From positions 1 to 18,040 of the forward strand of contig CAZPEM010000061.1 of NCBI GenBank assembly GCA_964585575.1: 18,040 nt of DNA. The letters run 5' to 3'. Positions within the stretch are counted from its first letter, which is position 1. Each line of letters opens with the position of its first letter. The DNA comes from UBA4655 sp964585575. GTDB taxonomy: Bacteria; Planctomycetota; Planctomycetia; Pirellulales; UBA1268. This document shows, piece after piece, positions 5,357 to 12,628 of the stretch. The position numbers and the translations under genes were made by a program. A model generated the notes under the pieces. That model was not told where the DNA came from. It saw only the letters and a list, made by a program, of their open reading frames with translations, and searched no databases.

Positions 5357-7174
5357 TCACCGCTTTTCGCTCTCGAGCGACTTGAGCAGCTTCGAGAGCT
5401 CCTTCTGCTTCTCCGCGTTCTCCAGCGCCTTGCGGACGCGGTCGCCGCCAGTCCCTCCGGACGCCGCGGCCGCAGATGCCTTCGCGACGGCGGTCGGGGC
5501 GGATGGCGGGGGCATCTGCTGGACGTCGGTGCGAAACAGCTCGAGGCCGCGCGAGGAGGTGTCGATGCCGACGGCGTAGCTGCCGAAGGTCAGCACCTTC
5601 GTCGCCGTCCCGGAACCGTTGCCGCGGTCGAACGAAATTTCGATCGGCATCGAATGGGCGTGGTCTACCGTGTCGCCGGCGGCGAGCGTCGCGTGCTTGC
5701 CGTTGACGGTGTAGTGAAAGACACCCTTGAACTTGGAGTTGTCGATCGTGATCTTGGGCGCGACCTTGGAGAGGCTCCAGCGACCGTCTTCGATCTTCCA
5801 CGCCCAGGTGCCGGCGGTCACCGAAACGCTCCGACGGTTGCCGTCACCCTGATCGAACGCGACCGACGTCGACGAGGAGAGCGACTCGGCGGTGCCGGGA
5901 TCCATCTCGACCCGACGGCCGCCGATGGAACAATTCACGGACTGCGTGTTGGTGGATGGGTTGACGATGCGGATCGAGACGCTCGAGGGCAGCGGCTCCG
6001 CGTCACCGACGGGGTATTGCATGAGCGGGATCTCGAGCATCTCCGCCACGACCGCGACGGGCATCCCCATCGCCTCGGTCCCCTGGAGGATCGGCACGAT
6101 CGGATCAGGAGCGACGCTCGCCAGGCCGAGCAGCTCGCCGAACTTCTGGAACTGCCTCATCCTGCCAAGGTCGGCGACCAGATCCGGCCGCAACGGATGG
6201 CCTGCGGGCAGGGCCGACACCATTTCGGCAAGCTTGTCGATCGCGGCCTTCTTGCCGGCGTTGGAAAGCAGGCCATCCTGCAGGTCCTGCACGAGCTTGC
6301 TCATGCCGACGTGGATCGGCTCGAGGGCCTTGATGGCGGGATCGTTCACGGCGGGCCCATGCTTCTTCCACCACTCGGCGACATCCTTGGCCGACGAGCC
6401 GCCGTCGACGACCTTTTGCCAATCCGCCTGCATGTCAGGATTGCCGGTCGTGGCGACGAATTCACCGACCTTGTCGGTGATCTCCGCGACGCTCTGCTGC
6501 GTCGATACAGCCAGCAGCGGATCGGCGGCCGAGCCGTCGGCTACCGCGAGCGAACCGGCAATCGCTTTCAGTGCCGCATTCGACTTCGGCGACTCCTTCA
6601 CGACGTTGGGCTTGGGTGCAACGACAGTCTCAGACGAGACGACCGTCTCGACCGGACGGGACGAGATGATCCGCTCCACCGGCTGTGACTCGATGTACTG
6701 CGGACGCGACTCGATGTACTGCGGACGCGACTCGATGTACTGCGGACGCGACTCGATGTACTGCGGGCGCGACGGCGCATACTGCGGCTGCGACTGGTAG
6801 TACTGCTGCCGCGGCTGCTGGTACTGATACGAGGGACGCTGCGGCTGCGACATCTGGTTGGCCGCGGCGCCACCGATGGCGCCGATGATGAGCGCTGCTG
6901 CGACGGCTTCGTTGACTCTTTGTTGGTTGTTGTTGTTTTGCGACCCAGGACTCGTAGGGGGGTAGTACCCGCCGCGATTGCCGCCACCCCACTGATTGCC
7001 GCCACCCCACTGACCGAAAACCGGCGACGCCAGCATTCCTAGGAGAGCCGCGCCGACGAGCGTGCCGACCGAGAACCGGCCCGGAGACATCGCCCCAGGC
7101 GTCCGAAACATCGCAGCATAGCGAACGCCGCAGAACGACGACCTTGTAATCGAAACGGACGCAGACTGGTTCAT
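5357..7174 (-). CDS. Secreted low-complexity protein with RPQYIES tandem repeats, function unknown
   Basis: This 605-residue exported protein has a long N-region, then a hydrophobic signal segment FSVGTLVGAALLGMLASPVFG (residues about 34-54) with likely cleavage before QWGGGN. Next come two QWGGGN units, an Asn/Gln tract, a Gly/Ala-rich hydrophobic patch (residues 88-106, AVAAALIIGAIGGAAAN), a Gln/Tyr/Pro/Ser-rich linker and four RPQYIES-type repeats (about 136-163). From about residue 200 the protein is ordinary, with a helical region followed by a beta-rich part near the C-terminus (SIRIVNPSTNTQSVNCSIGG ... TITAGTWAW-like ... SFDRGNGSGTATKVLTFGSY). It ends in a charged coiled-coil-like tail (RKALENAEKQKELSKLLKSL). 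The ATG at 7174 has AGAGGT 6 nt upstream; the open frame upstream is ignored as spurious. I do not recognise the family. An envelope or surface role is inferred from the signal and low complexity. Confidence 0.8.
   Translation of the reverse strand: MNQSASVSITRSSFCGVRYAAMFRTPGAMSPGRFSVGTLVGAALLGMLASPVFGQWGGGNQWGGGNRGGYYPPTSPGSQNNNNQQRVNEAVAAALIIGAIGGAAANQMSQPQRPSYQYQQPRQQYYQSQPQYAPSRPQYIESRPQYIESRPQYIESRPQYIESQPVERIISSRPVETVVSSETVVAPKPNVVKESPKSNAALKAIAGSLAVADGSAADPLLAVSTQQSVAEITDKVGEFVATTGNPDMQADWQKVVDGGSSAKDVAEWWKKHGPAVNDPAIKALEPIHVGMSKLVQDLQDGLLSNAGKKAAIDKLAEMVSALPAGHPLRPDLVADLGRMRQFQKFGELLGLASVAPDPIVPILQGTEAMGMPVAVVAEMLEIPLMQYPVGDAEPLPSSVSIRIVNPSTNTQSVNCSIGGRRVEMDPGTAESLSSSTSVAFDQGDGNRRSVSVTAGTWAWKIEDGRWSLSKVAPKITIDNSKFKGVFHYTVNGKHATLAAGDTVDHAHSMPIEISFDRGNGSGTATKVLTFGSYAVGIDTSSRGLELFRTDVQQMPPPSAPTAVAKASAAAASGGTGGDRVRKALENAEKQKELSKLLKSLESEKR
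6687..6770 (-). repeat. Four 21-bp tandem repeats encoding the RPQYIES heptad
   Basis: The units 6687-6707, 6708-6728 and 6729-6749 are identical; 6750-6770 differs at one base. A degenerate fifth unit (6771-6791) encodes QPQYAPS. The 21-bp period keeps the reading frame, so copy-number change would lengthen or shorten the linker without breaking the protein. Confidence 0.97.
6977..7012 (-). repeat. Two 18-bp tandem repeats encoding QWGGGN
   Basis: ATTGCCGCCACCCCACTG occurs twice in direct succession (6977-6994, 6995-7012), encoding QWGGGN twice just after the predicted signal-peptide cleavage site. It is in frame with the gene. Confidence 0.95.
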
Positions 7175-7512
7175 GGTGACCTCTCGAACGATTCGCAGGT
7201 GAATTGAAAGGGCGAAGAGACTAACCCCGTAGGATGTGATGGTACTCCCGCCCCGGAAAGCGTGTCCATAGGCCGCGGAACGATGAGCCTGGGGAGTCTG
7301 ACCGGCCTCACAGGGCCAGCGCCTCCTCGGCCGCCGGTGCCCGGCGGCTTGCGGGGAAGCCGCGGGGGGATGTCTTCGGCGGGGAACGTGAACGCGGATT
7401 TGGCCGGCAAGACCACCGCGAAACGGCTGGTGAATGCTGAAGGGAAGGCCTCGCACGCCCGCCACCGCTCCCGACAAAAACTCTCGCGTCGTGCCACGGA
7501 AGAACAGAAGAT
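7175..7512. promoter_or_regulatory. Divergent intergenic region with two mutually exclusive hairpins
   Basis: This 338-bp region must carry the promoters of the divergent genes at 7174 (minus) and 7513 (plus). I see no clear -35/-10 pair. It holds a perfect 8-bp stem GCCGCCGG-TGC-CCGGCGGC (7330-7348) and an overlapping 6-bp stem CGGCTT-GCGGGG-AAGCCG (7345-7362). The two share bases 7345-7348, so only one can form at a time. Open frames crossing the region are arginine/proline-rich and not convincing. Confidence 0.45.
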
Positions 7513-9189
7513 ATGCTGATCTGCATGACTACTGGCAATGCGTCCGGCAGCAGTTCCTTCGATCCGTGCCGTCAATGGCTCGGCATCACGGCACTCGATC
7601 TTGACGATCCAAAAAAGTTGCTCGGTTTGGAGTCGGTCGATGACCCGATCCGGATCCTCCAGGCGGCCGAGGTGAGGCTCGCGCGGCTCCAGGCCGTGGA
7701 CGCCGGGCCTTACGAGGTGGCCCGGCGGGCACTCGCCGCGCGGATTCAAGAAGCCCGCGACAGCCTGCTCGCCTCGGCTTCGGCCGGCGGCATGGCCGCA
7801 ACGCAGCCCCCGCCGGGTGGTCTCGCGATGCCTCCTTCTCCGACTGCGGCACCGGAAGAACCACGTCCTTCGGCGTACCATCCCCCGTCCATGGTTCAGC
7901 CATCGATGGATCGATCGCACCCGCCGGGCGTTTATCCATATCCAAGTGGCCCGTATCCAGGTGGGCCATATNNNNNNNNNNNNNNNNNNNNNNNNNNNNN
8001 NNNNNNNNNNNNNNNNNNNNNNNNNNNNNNNNNNNNNNNNNNNNNNNNNNNNNNNNNNNNNNNNNNNNNNNCAGGTGGCCCGTATCCAGGTGGCCCGTAT
8101 CAGGGCGGGTATCCGGCGGCTCCGCCACCCATTCACCATCCGATCCAGGTTCAACCTTCCGCTCAGCCGTCCGGAGGGCCGCGGCCTGATGCCACGACCT
8201 ACCGGCAGCATTCCGCTAGCGGCACGCTGCTGCTTGTCGCCGGAGGCCTCTTTACGGTGGTCGCGATCCTCTGTCTGATGGCCTATCGGGTGGCGCCGCC
8301 AAGTTTCTCGTTCAAGCCGGCCGCTCCGAAGCAGGTCGCCAAGACGACCACGAAGCCCGCCGAGCCAAAACGACATCCACTGGCGGCGCGAAACAGGCCG
8401 TTCGACTTCGAGCGTTACGGGCCGACTCCGTCGCCGCAGCCACCATCCGTCCCACCCCAGACCGAATCGCCCCCCGCGACGCCCGAGCCCGAGCCTGTCG
8501 AGCCGCAGGCTCCAATGCCCTCCGCCCCCGAGCCGCCGATGAACGATCCGGCCACGCTGCCGGCCCAGAATCCGTCTCCGCCTACACCGCCCGAGAATCC
8601 TCCCCCGCCGCCGGTCGATTATCCGGCCCTGCTTGCGAGGATCGACGACGCCGCAAAAAGGTGTCTCGAGGCTCTCCGGAACCGAGACTATGACGCCGCG
8701 GAGCGGACCATGAAGGAGGTGGAGGCCGTGGCACCCGACGATCGCGAGGCGAATCGGATCGCGGGCTGGCTGCAGCTTTCGTCCTGCGCGAAATCCTTCG
8801 ACGGGCATCGGGAACGCGCGATCTCCGCCATGAAGCCCGGCAACGAGTACGACGTCAAGACGAAGAGGATCGCCGTGGTCGAGGCGACCCCCCAGGCGGT
8901 GACGGTGATGGTGGCGGGGCAGCTGAAGACCTGGCAACGCGACGATATCCCCGGAGCCGTGATACAGGCCGTCGTCGAATCCTGGTTCGACGACAGTCCT
9001 GCCAACCAGCTTTTCCTCGGCGCCTATCACGTCACGAAGGCGACGCCCAATCTGGAGAAGGCCGAGGCCTGTTGGAGCAAGGCCATGATCGGCGGCGCCG
9101 ACGCGTCGCTGCTGATCCCGCTTCTGAAAGATCCGATCATCGTCAAGGCGGGCGATGCCGAGAGGGTCCGCACCGCCCCGGGTCAGTGA
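7513..9189 (+). CDS. Single-pass membrane protein with planctomycete N-terminal helical module, YPGGP repeat and proline-rich linker
   Basis: This protein has about 558 residues counting the 100-N gap. In order: residues 16-86 (FDPCRQWLGI, KKLLGLE, DPIRILQAAEVRLARLQ, EVARRALAARIQEARDSLL) form a helical module resembling the short N-terminal segment of many planctomycete proteins (WLGI...YxLLGL...AAxxRxAxLR). A Pro/Gly/Tyr linker follows, with YPGGP repeats interrupted by the gap. Next is one transmembrane helix (about 238-258, LLLVAGGLFTVVAILCLMAY), then a Pro-rich stretch (about 262-385). The C-terminal half has a helical TPR-like region (CLEALRNRDYDAAERTMKEVEAVAPDD) and an unrecognised domain. 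The cytoplasmic module is probably linked through the membrane to an outer domain. The start is uncertain: ATG 7513 or ATG 7525, neither with a strong ribosome-binding site. Function unknown. Confidence 0.8.
   Translation: MLICMTTGNASGSSSFDPCRQWLGITALDLDDPKKLLGLESVDDPIRILQAAEVRLARLQAVDAGPYEVARRALAARIQEARDSLLASASAGGMAATQPPPGGLAMPPSPTAAPEEPRPSAYHPPSMVQPSMDRSHPPGVYPYPSGPYPGGPYXXXXXXXXXXXXXXXXXXXXXXXXXXXXXXXXXXGGPYPGGPYQGGYPAAPPPIHHPIQVQPSAQPSGGPRPDATTYRQHSASGTLLLVAGGLFTVVAILCLMAYRVAPPSFSFKPAAPKQVAKTTTKPAEPKRHPLAARNRPFDFERYGPTPSPQPPSVPPQTESPPATPEPEPVEPQAPMPSAPEPPMNDPATLPAQNPSPPTPPENPPPPPVDYPALLARIDDAAKRCLEALRNRDYDAAERTMKEVEAVAPDDREANRIAGWLQLSSCAKSFDGHRERAISAMKPGNEYDVKTKRIAVVEATPQAVTVMVAGQLKTWQRDDIPGAVIQAVVESWFDDSPANQLFLGAYHVTKATPNLEKAEACWSKAMIGGADASLLIPLLKDPIIVKAGDAERVRTAPGQ
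7939..8097 (+). repeat. 15-bp tandem repeat (YPGGP) interrupted by an assembly gap
   Basis: TATCCAGGTGGCCCG-type units stand on both sides of the N run (7939-7953, 7954-7968 on the left; about 8068-8082 and 8083-8097 on the right). All are in frame and encode Y-P-(S/G)-G-P. The true number of units is unknown, so the protein length is unknown. Confidence 0.9.
7972..8071. other. Assembly gap, 100 N
   Basis: Exactly 100 N. This is a conventional placeholder length, not a measured distance, and it lies inside the YPGGP repeat. Confidence 0.98.
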
Positions 9190-9330
9190 TCGCGGGTCAG
9201 TGATNNNNNNNNNNNNNNNNNNNNNNNNNNNNNNNNNNNNNNNNNNNNNNNNNNNNNNNNNNNNNNNNNNNNNNNNNNNNNNNNNNNNNNNNNNNNNNNN
9301 NNNNCGGGTCAGTGATCGCGGGTCAGTGAT
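9179..9330. repeat. 14-bp tandem repeat array containing the stop codons of both convergent genes
   Basis: The unit CGGGTCAGTGATCG occurs at 9179-9192 with a partial copy at 9193-9204, then the gap, then 9305-9318 and a partial copy at 9319-9330. The plus-strand gene stops at TGA 9187-9189 in the first copy. The minus-strand dehydrogenase stops at 9323-9325 in the last copy. The unit reads TGA on one strand and TCA (TGA on the other strand) within TCAGTGA. The true copy number is unknown. Confidence 0.92.
9205..9304. other. Assembly gap, 100 N
   Basis: Exactly 100 N inside the 14-bp repeat array. It is a placeholder of unknown true length. Confidence 0.98.
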
Positions 9331-10606
9331 AGTGGGCGGCGAGGACATCGGCGAGCCTCGCCGTCGAAAGCTCGACCGGGTTGCCTCGCATGCTTCCGCC
9401 CCCCGAGTTCGCGGCGAGCCACTCGAGACGATCCCGGGCGAGGCCGACTTCGGCGAGGCCCCGAGGCATGCCCGCGTCGCGGCAGATGTTGCCGACCCGA
9501 CGCACGAAGCGTGACGCCGCCTCCGCAGCCGACGAAGGGCAGGACGGATCGATGAGCCGCTCGAGTTCCGCGAAGTCATCGACGGCGTAGGGGAGATTCA
9601 CCTCCATCGCCACCGGAAGCATGAGCCCGCAGGCGACGCCGTGCGGAACGCCGCACTCGATGCCGAGCGCGGCGGCGACGCCGTGGGCGAGCCCCAGGCC
9701 CGAATTGGCAAGCGCGAGGCCTGAGCAAAACGCCGCATGGCTCATCGCCGCCCTCGCCACCCGCACGAACGGCGGCACGTCGGTTTCTCCGGCAAACCGA
9801 ACCGCCTGCGGCAGCGCGACGATCGCCCGCGGCAGCGCGTCACGAACGATCGCCCTGGTGAGCGGCCGACGAAAACGGCAGACATAGGACTCGATCAGCT
9901 GGGTGATGCAGTCGATCCCGCAGGCAGCCACGACCGATCGCGGGCAGGTGGCCGACAACAACGGATCGACGACCGCGACCCTGGGCACCAACAGCGGGCT
10001 GCGAAGGCTCTTCTTGAACCGTCGCGTTGGACAGGAGATGACGGCGTTTCGCGTCGCCTCGGCGCCGGTGCCCGCCGTCGTCGGCACGGCGACGACCGGC
10101 GGCGGCTCTCTCCGGAGAGGGATGCCTTTGCCGAGGCCTTCGAGGTGATCCACCACCAGCGCGTCGAGCCGCTCGTGGTCGGGGGAACCACCGGCCGAGG
10201 GACCGATCTCCTCGAGTCCGTTCGTCGAAAGCGCGGCGACCGCCTTCGCCAGATCGATCGCGGAACCGCCACCGACCGCCAGAATGACGACGCCGTCGAG
10301 CGGGCGTCCTGCGATCGCCGAGAGCCCCGCGACGACATCGGCCACGGTCGGCTCCCCTCCGGCCGAGGCGATCCGCTCGACCGGCACCCCCGCCCCGGCG
10401 AGTCCATCGACGACCGTCCGCACGGCGGCCGCGTCGTGGCGACGGCCGGTGACCAGCCATGCCGACCGACCGAACTGCCGGACGACCTCGGGCAGGTCGG
10501 CCGCGCGTCCCTCGCCGAACCGGATCGAGGGCGACGCGAACTCGTACTCCGGAATCTCCTCGAGCGTCGCCCGCGGGGCGTCGGCAGCATCCGCTGGATC
10601 AAACAT
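9323..10606 (-). CDS. Iron-containing alcohol dehydrogenase family protein
   Basis: This 427-residue NAD(P)-dependent dehydrogenase belongs to the group III (Fe-ADH, PF00465) family. Evidence includes the N-terminal EYEFASPSIRFGEGRAADLPE, the cofactor loop VVILAVGGGSAIDLAKA (residues about 107-122), VVAVPTTAGTGAEATRNAVI (171-190) and the C-terminal metal-binding region GLGLAHGVAAALG...GVPHGVACGLMLP. Of the four usual metal ligands (D, H, H, H), D232, H308 and H322 are present, but the second is glutamine (IDCITQLIESY, Q236). The same substitution is known to me in other Fe-ADH subgroups, so it need not mean loss of activity. The substrate cannot be told. The ATG at 10606 is chosen; an in-frame ATG at 10630 would add eight residues, and neither has a good ribosome-binding site. 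Its start faces aroA. Confidence 0.92.
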   Translation of the reverse strand: MFDPADAADAPRATLEEIPEYEFASPSIRFGEGRAADLPEVVRQFGRSAWLVTGRRHDAAAVRTVVDGLAGAGVPVERIASAGGEPTVADVVAGLSAIAGRPLDGVVILAVGGGSAIDLAKAVAALSTNGLEEIGPSAGGSPDHERLDALVVDHLEGLGKGIPLRREPPPVVAVPTTAGTGAEATRNAVISCPTRRFKKSLRSPLLVPRVAVVDPLLSATCPRSVVAACGIDCITQLIESYVCRFRRPLTRAIVRDALPRAIVALPQAVRFAGETDVPPFVRVARAAMSHAAFCSGLALANSGLGLAHGVAAALGIECGVPHGVACGLMLPVAMEVNLPYAVDDFAELERLIDPSCPSSAAEAASRFVRRVGNICRDAGMPRGLAEVGLARDRLEWLAANSGGGSMRGNPVELSTARLADVLAAHYH

Positions 10607-10623
10607 GGTCGAAGGGTACCATG
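10604..10623. promoter_or_regulatory. Inverted repeat at the head-to-head starts of the dehydrogenase and aroA
   Basis: CATGGT (10604-10609) and ACCATG (10618-10623) are exact reverse complements separated by 8 nt. The left arm carries the dehydrogenase ATG on the minus strand. GAAGGG (10611-10616) lies in the loop and is the only Shine-Dalgarno-like element for aroA. The symmetry may simply follow from two facing start codons, so a regulatory role is uncertain. Confidence 0.35.
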
Positions 10624-10628
10624 GCCCC

Positions 10629-11933
10629 ATGATCGACGCCGTAGAGATCCCCTGCGTTTCGGGCCCGGTCACGGGATGCGTCCGCCCGCCCGGGTCGAAG
10701 AGCCTGACCAACCGCGGCCTGGTCTGCGCGGCGCTCGCCGACGGGCCCAGCCGGCTGACCGGCGTGCTCGACAGCCAGGACACCCGGGTCATGGTGGCGG
10801 GCCTGGAACGGCTCGGCTGCAGGCTCGACACCGACTGGCCGGGCGAGCGCATCGACGTCCAGGGACTGGCGGGCCGGATTCCCGCCGTCGCCGCCGAGAT
10901 CGACTGCGCCGCCAGCGGCACGACGATCCGATTTCTCGCGGCCGTCTGCGGCCTCGGTCACGGGAGCTATCGGCTCGACGGCACGCCGCGGATGCGGAAG
11001 CGGCCCATCGGCGACCTCTGCGACGGTCTGGCGGCACTTGGCGTCGAGGCCCGCGCGGAGAGCCCGGGACGCTGCCCGCCGATGGTCGTCGAGTCGCGGG
11101 GCATCCGAGGCGGCGACGTCGTGGTGCGGGGCGACACGTCGAGCCAGTTCGCGAGCGGACTGGCGATGATCGGCCCGTGCTCCCGCGAAGGGATCGACCT
11201 CGTGCTCGAGGGCACGATCGTATCGCTGCCCTACCTGGAGATGACCCGCCGCGTCATGGAGGCGTTCGGGGCGGAGGTCGTCGTGGACGAGTCGCTTCGG
11301 CGGTGGCGGATCGCGCCAGGCGGCTACCGTGGCCGCAGCTACGCCATCGAGCCCGATGCGTCGGCGGCGAGCTATTTCCTCGCGGCGGCGGCGATCACCG
11401 GGGGCCGCGTTCGCGTCGATGGCCTGACGACCGCGAGCCTCCAGGGAGACGTCGCGTTCGCGTCCGTGCTCGGTCGGATGGGCTGCGACGTCGCCTGGCT
11501 CGACGACGCCGTCGAGATCTCCGGCCGCGGCTCCCGCGGCATCGACATCGACATGAACGCCATCAGTGACACGGTGCCCACCCTCGCGGTCGTGGCCCTC
11601 TTCGCCGACGGGCCGACGAGGATCCGCAACGTGGCGCACATCCGCGACAAGGAGACCGATCGGATCGGCGACCTCGCGAGGGAACTGACCTCGCTCGGGG
11701 CGAGGGTCGTCGAGACTTCCGACGGGCTCGAGATCACTCCGGCCCCCCTCCACGGGGCAAGACTCAAGACCTACGACGACCACCGGATGGCGATGAGCCT
11801 CGCGCTCGCCGGACTCACCGTGCCGGGAGTCGTGATCGCCGACCCCTCCTGCGTCGGCAAGACGTTCCCCGGCTACTGGACCGAACTTTCCCGGCTGGCG
11901 GGCGTCAGCATCGCGGTCGAGAAGTCCATCTGA
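10629..11933 (+). CDS. aroA: 3-phosphoshikimate 1-carboxyvinyltransferase (EPSP synthase)
   Basis: This cytoplasmic enzyme joins shikimate-3-phosphate and phosphoenolpyruvate to give EPSP, the sixth step of the shikimate pathway to chorismate. At 434 residues it has the usual length. Hallmarks are PGSKSLTNRG at about residues 21-30 (substrate-binding Lys/Ser/Arg), ASGTTIRFLAA (PEP loop), GTPRMRKRPIGDL, GDTSSQFASGLAM, MNAISDTVPTLAV (catalytic Asp), RDKETDRIGDL, DDHRMAMSLAL and a C-terminal GKTFPGYW. The PEP loop has Thr-Thr-Ile-Arg-Phe where E. coli has Thr-Ala-Met-Arg-Pro, so this is not a classic enterobacterial class I enzyme. ATG 10629 starts MIDAVEIPCVSG; ATG 10605 in frame would add eight residues and overlap the divergent gene. 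GAAGGG lies 12 nt upstream, rather far. All catalytic regions appear intact. Confidence 0.96.
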   Translation: MIDAVEIPCVSGPVTGCVRPPGSKSLTNRGLVCAALADGPSRLTGVLDSQDTRVMVAGLERLGCRLDTDWPGERIDVQGLAGRIPAVAAEIDCAASGTTIRFLAAVCGLGHGSYRLDGTPRMRKRPIGDLCDGLAALGVEARAESPGRCPPMVVESRGIRGGDVVVRGDTSSQFASGLAMIGPCSREGIDLVLEGTIVSLPYLEMTRRVMEAFGAEVVVDESLRRWRIAPGGYRGRSYAIEPDASAASYFLAAAAITGGRVRVDGLTTASLQGDVAFASVLGRMGCDVAWLDDAVEISGRGSRGIDIDMNAISDTVPTLAVVALFADGPTRIRNVAHIRDKETDRIGDLARELTSLGARVVETSDGLEITPAPLHGARLKTYDDHRMAMSLALAGLTVPGVVIADPSCVGKTFPGYWTELSRLAGVSIAVEKSI

Positions 11934-11968
11934 GGCGGTTCTTTTAACTCAGGCCACCAGCCCGAGGC

Positions 11969-12205
11969 CTACTCTCCCGGTCGGTCGTGAGCAGCCGTGG
12001 AGAGCAGCAGGCTCGCACGCTCGAGCAGTTCGTCCGCCCGTTCCTCGCTGGAGCTCGATACAGCGCTGGCGTTGCACGGATCGCAGGCCACGAATCCGCC
12101 GCCACAGTGCTGGCAGTAGACGGTCTGCCCCAGCAGCGTGACGTTGATGTGGAGGCTGCGGCCGCAAACCGGGCAACGCTGATGAAAGGTACAGGCGTTC
12201 TTCAT
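11969..12205 (-). CDS. Small zinc-ribbon protein of planctomycete type
   Basis: This 78-residue protein carries CPVCGRSLHI (C11, C14) and VYCQHCGGGFVACDPC (C31, C34, then C41, C44), that is, a four-cysteine zinc ribbon with an extra C-x-x-C just after it. The rest is a Ser/Glu-rich tail with a short amphipathic helix (EERADELLERASLLL). From memory, the CPxCGRxLxxxVxLLGxxVxCxHC pattern is common in planctomycetes, alone or in front of response-regulator domains; here no such domain follows. The ATG at 12205 has GGGG about 9 nt upstream. The larger open frame extending upstream lacks protein-like character. It converges on aroA, with 35 bp between the stop codons. It probably binds zinc; its partner is unknown. 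Confidence 0.8.
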   Translation of the reverse strand: MKNACTFHQRCPVCGRSLHINVTLLGQTVYCQHCGGGFVACDPCNASAVSSSSEERADELLERASLLLSTAAHDRPGE

Positions 12206-12628
12206 GATGCTTTCCCCTCGTGGACGCATGGCATGACACGAACCCGACGGCAAATCACTCCAGACCCAAAAGTACGACAGAGTTGATGGTTGATGTACGA
12301 GAGACCTGTGATGATGGTGTACGACGGTAACGATGTGCGAACGTGATGAGCAGACGCTGCCGCAGGATTCCGACCAGAACCACTTCGCCAGCGTCCGACC
12401 GCTCCGATGCCCCTCTCCGGTTCCGCAGTGTATGGCGGTGGAGTGAGCCGGACAACTCCCAAGTCCGGGACGGATCCCCGATCGCACCCATGGCCCAGGA
12501 TCAACGGCAATTTCCTCGCTGTCCAGTGGGGAACGTTTTCACGTCGATGCCCGGACGGATACACTTTTGAAAGCCTTGCCGGCGGACCGCTCCCGCCCGG
12601 AGCCGGGGAATTCCGAGGTACTTTTCCC
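12206..12628. promoter_or_regulatory. Long divergent intergenic region upstream of the ABC export unit
   Basis: This 423-bp stretch must hold the promoters of the zinc-ribbon gene (minus) and the three-gene ABC unit (plus). A small inverted repeat CCGGAC-N9-GTCCGG spans 12448-12468. A weak sigma-70-like pair, TTTTCA (about 12535) and TACACT (about 12560), lies some 65 bp before the gene at 12629. GAGGT at 12615-12619 is the ribosome-binding site of that gene. The open frame running through this stretch lacks recognisable protein features. Confidence 0.4.

Noticed and set aside
5057..6688. 543-codon plus-strand open frame
   Set aside because: Arg/Asp/His-rich mirror of the secreted repeat protein on the minus strand; no motif or ribosome-binding site.
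6687..6791. CRISPR array
   Set aside because: Repeats are directly adjacent with no spacers and encode a heptad within a gene.
7171..9579. 802-codon minus-strand open frame crossing both gaps
   Set aside because: It runs through two N gaps and the repeat array and is antisense to the plus-strand membrane protein; composition is low-complexity Arg/Gly.
9737..11569. 610-codon plus-strand open frame spanning the dehydrogenase and aroA
   Set aside because: Arg/Asp/Gly-rich throughout and out of frame with two confidently identified enzymes.
11951..11970. Bidirectional terminator between aroA and the zinc-ribbon gene
   Set aside because: AGGCC/GGCCT gives only a five-pair stem with a ten-base loop and no T-run.
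12407..12628. N-terminal extension of the anchored protein frame
   Set aside because: No protein-like features before the anchor helix; a good ribosome-binding site supports the ATG at 12629.
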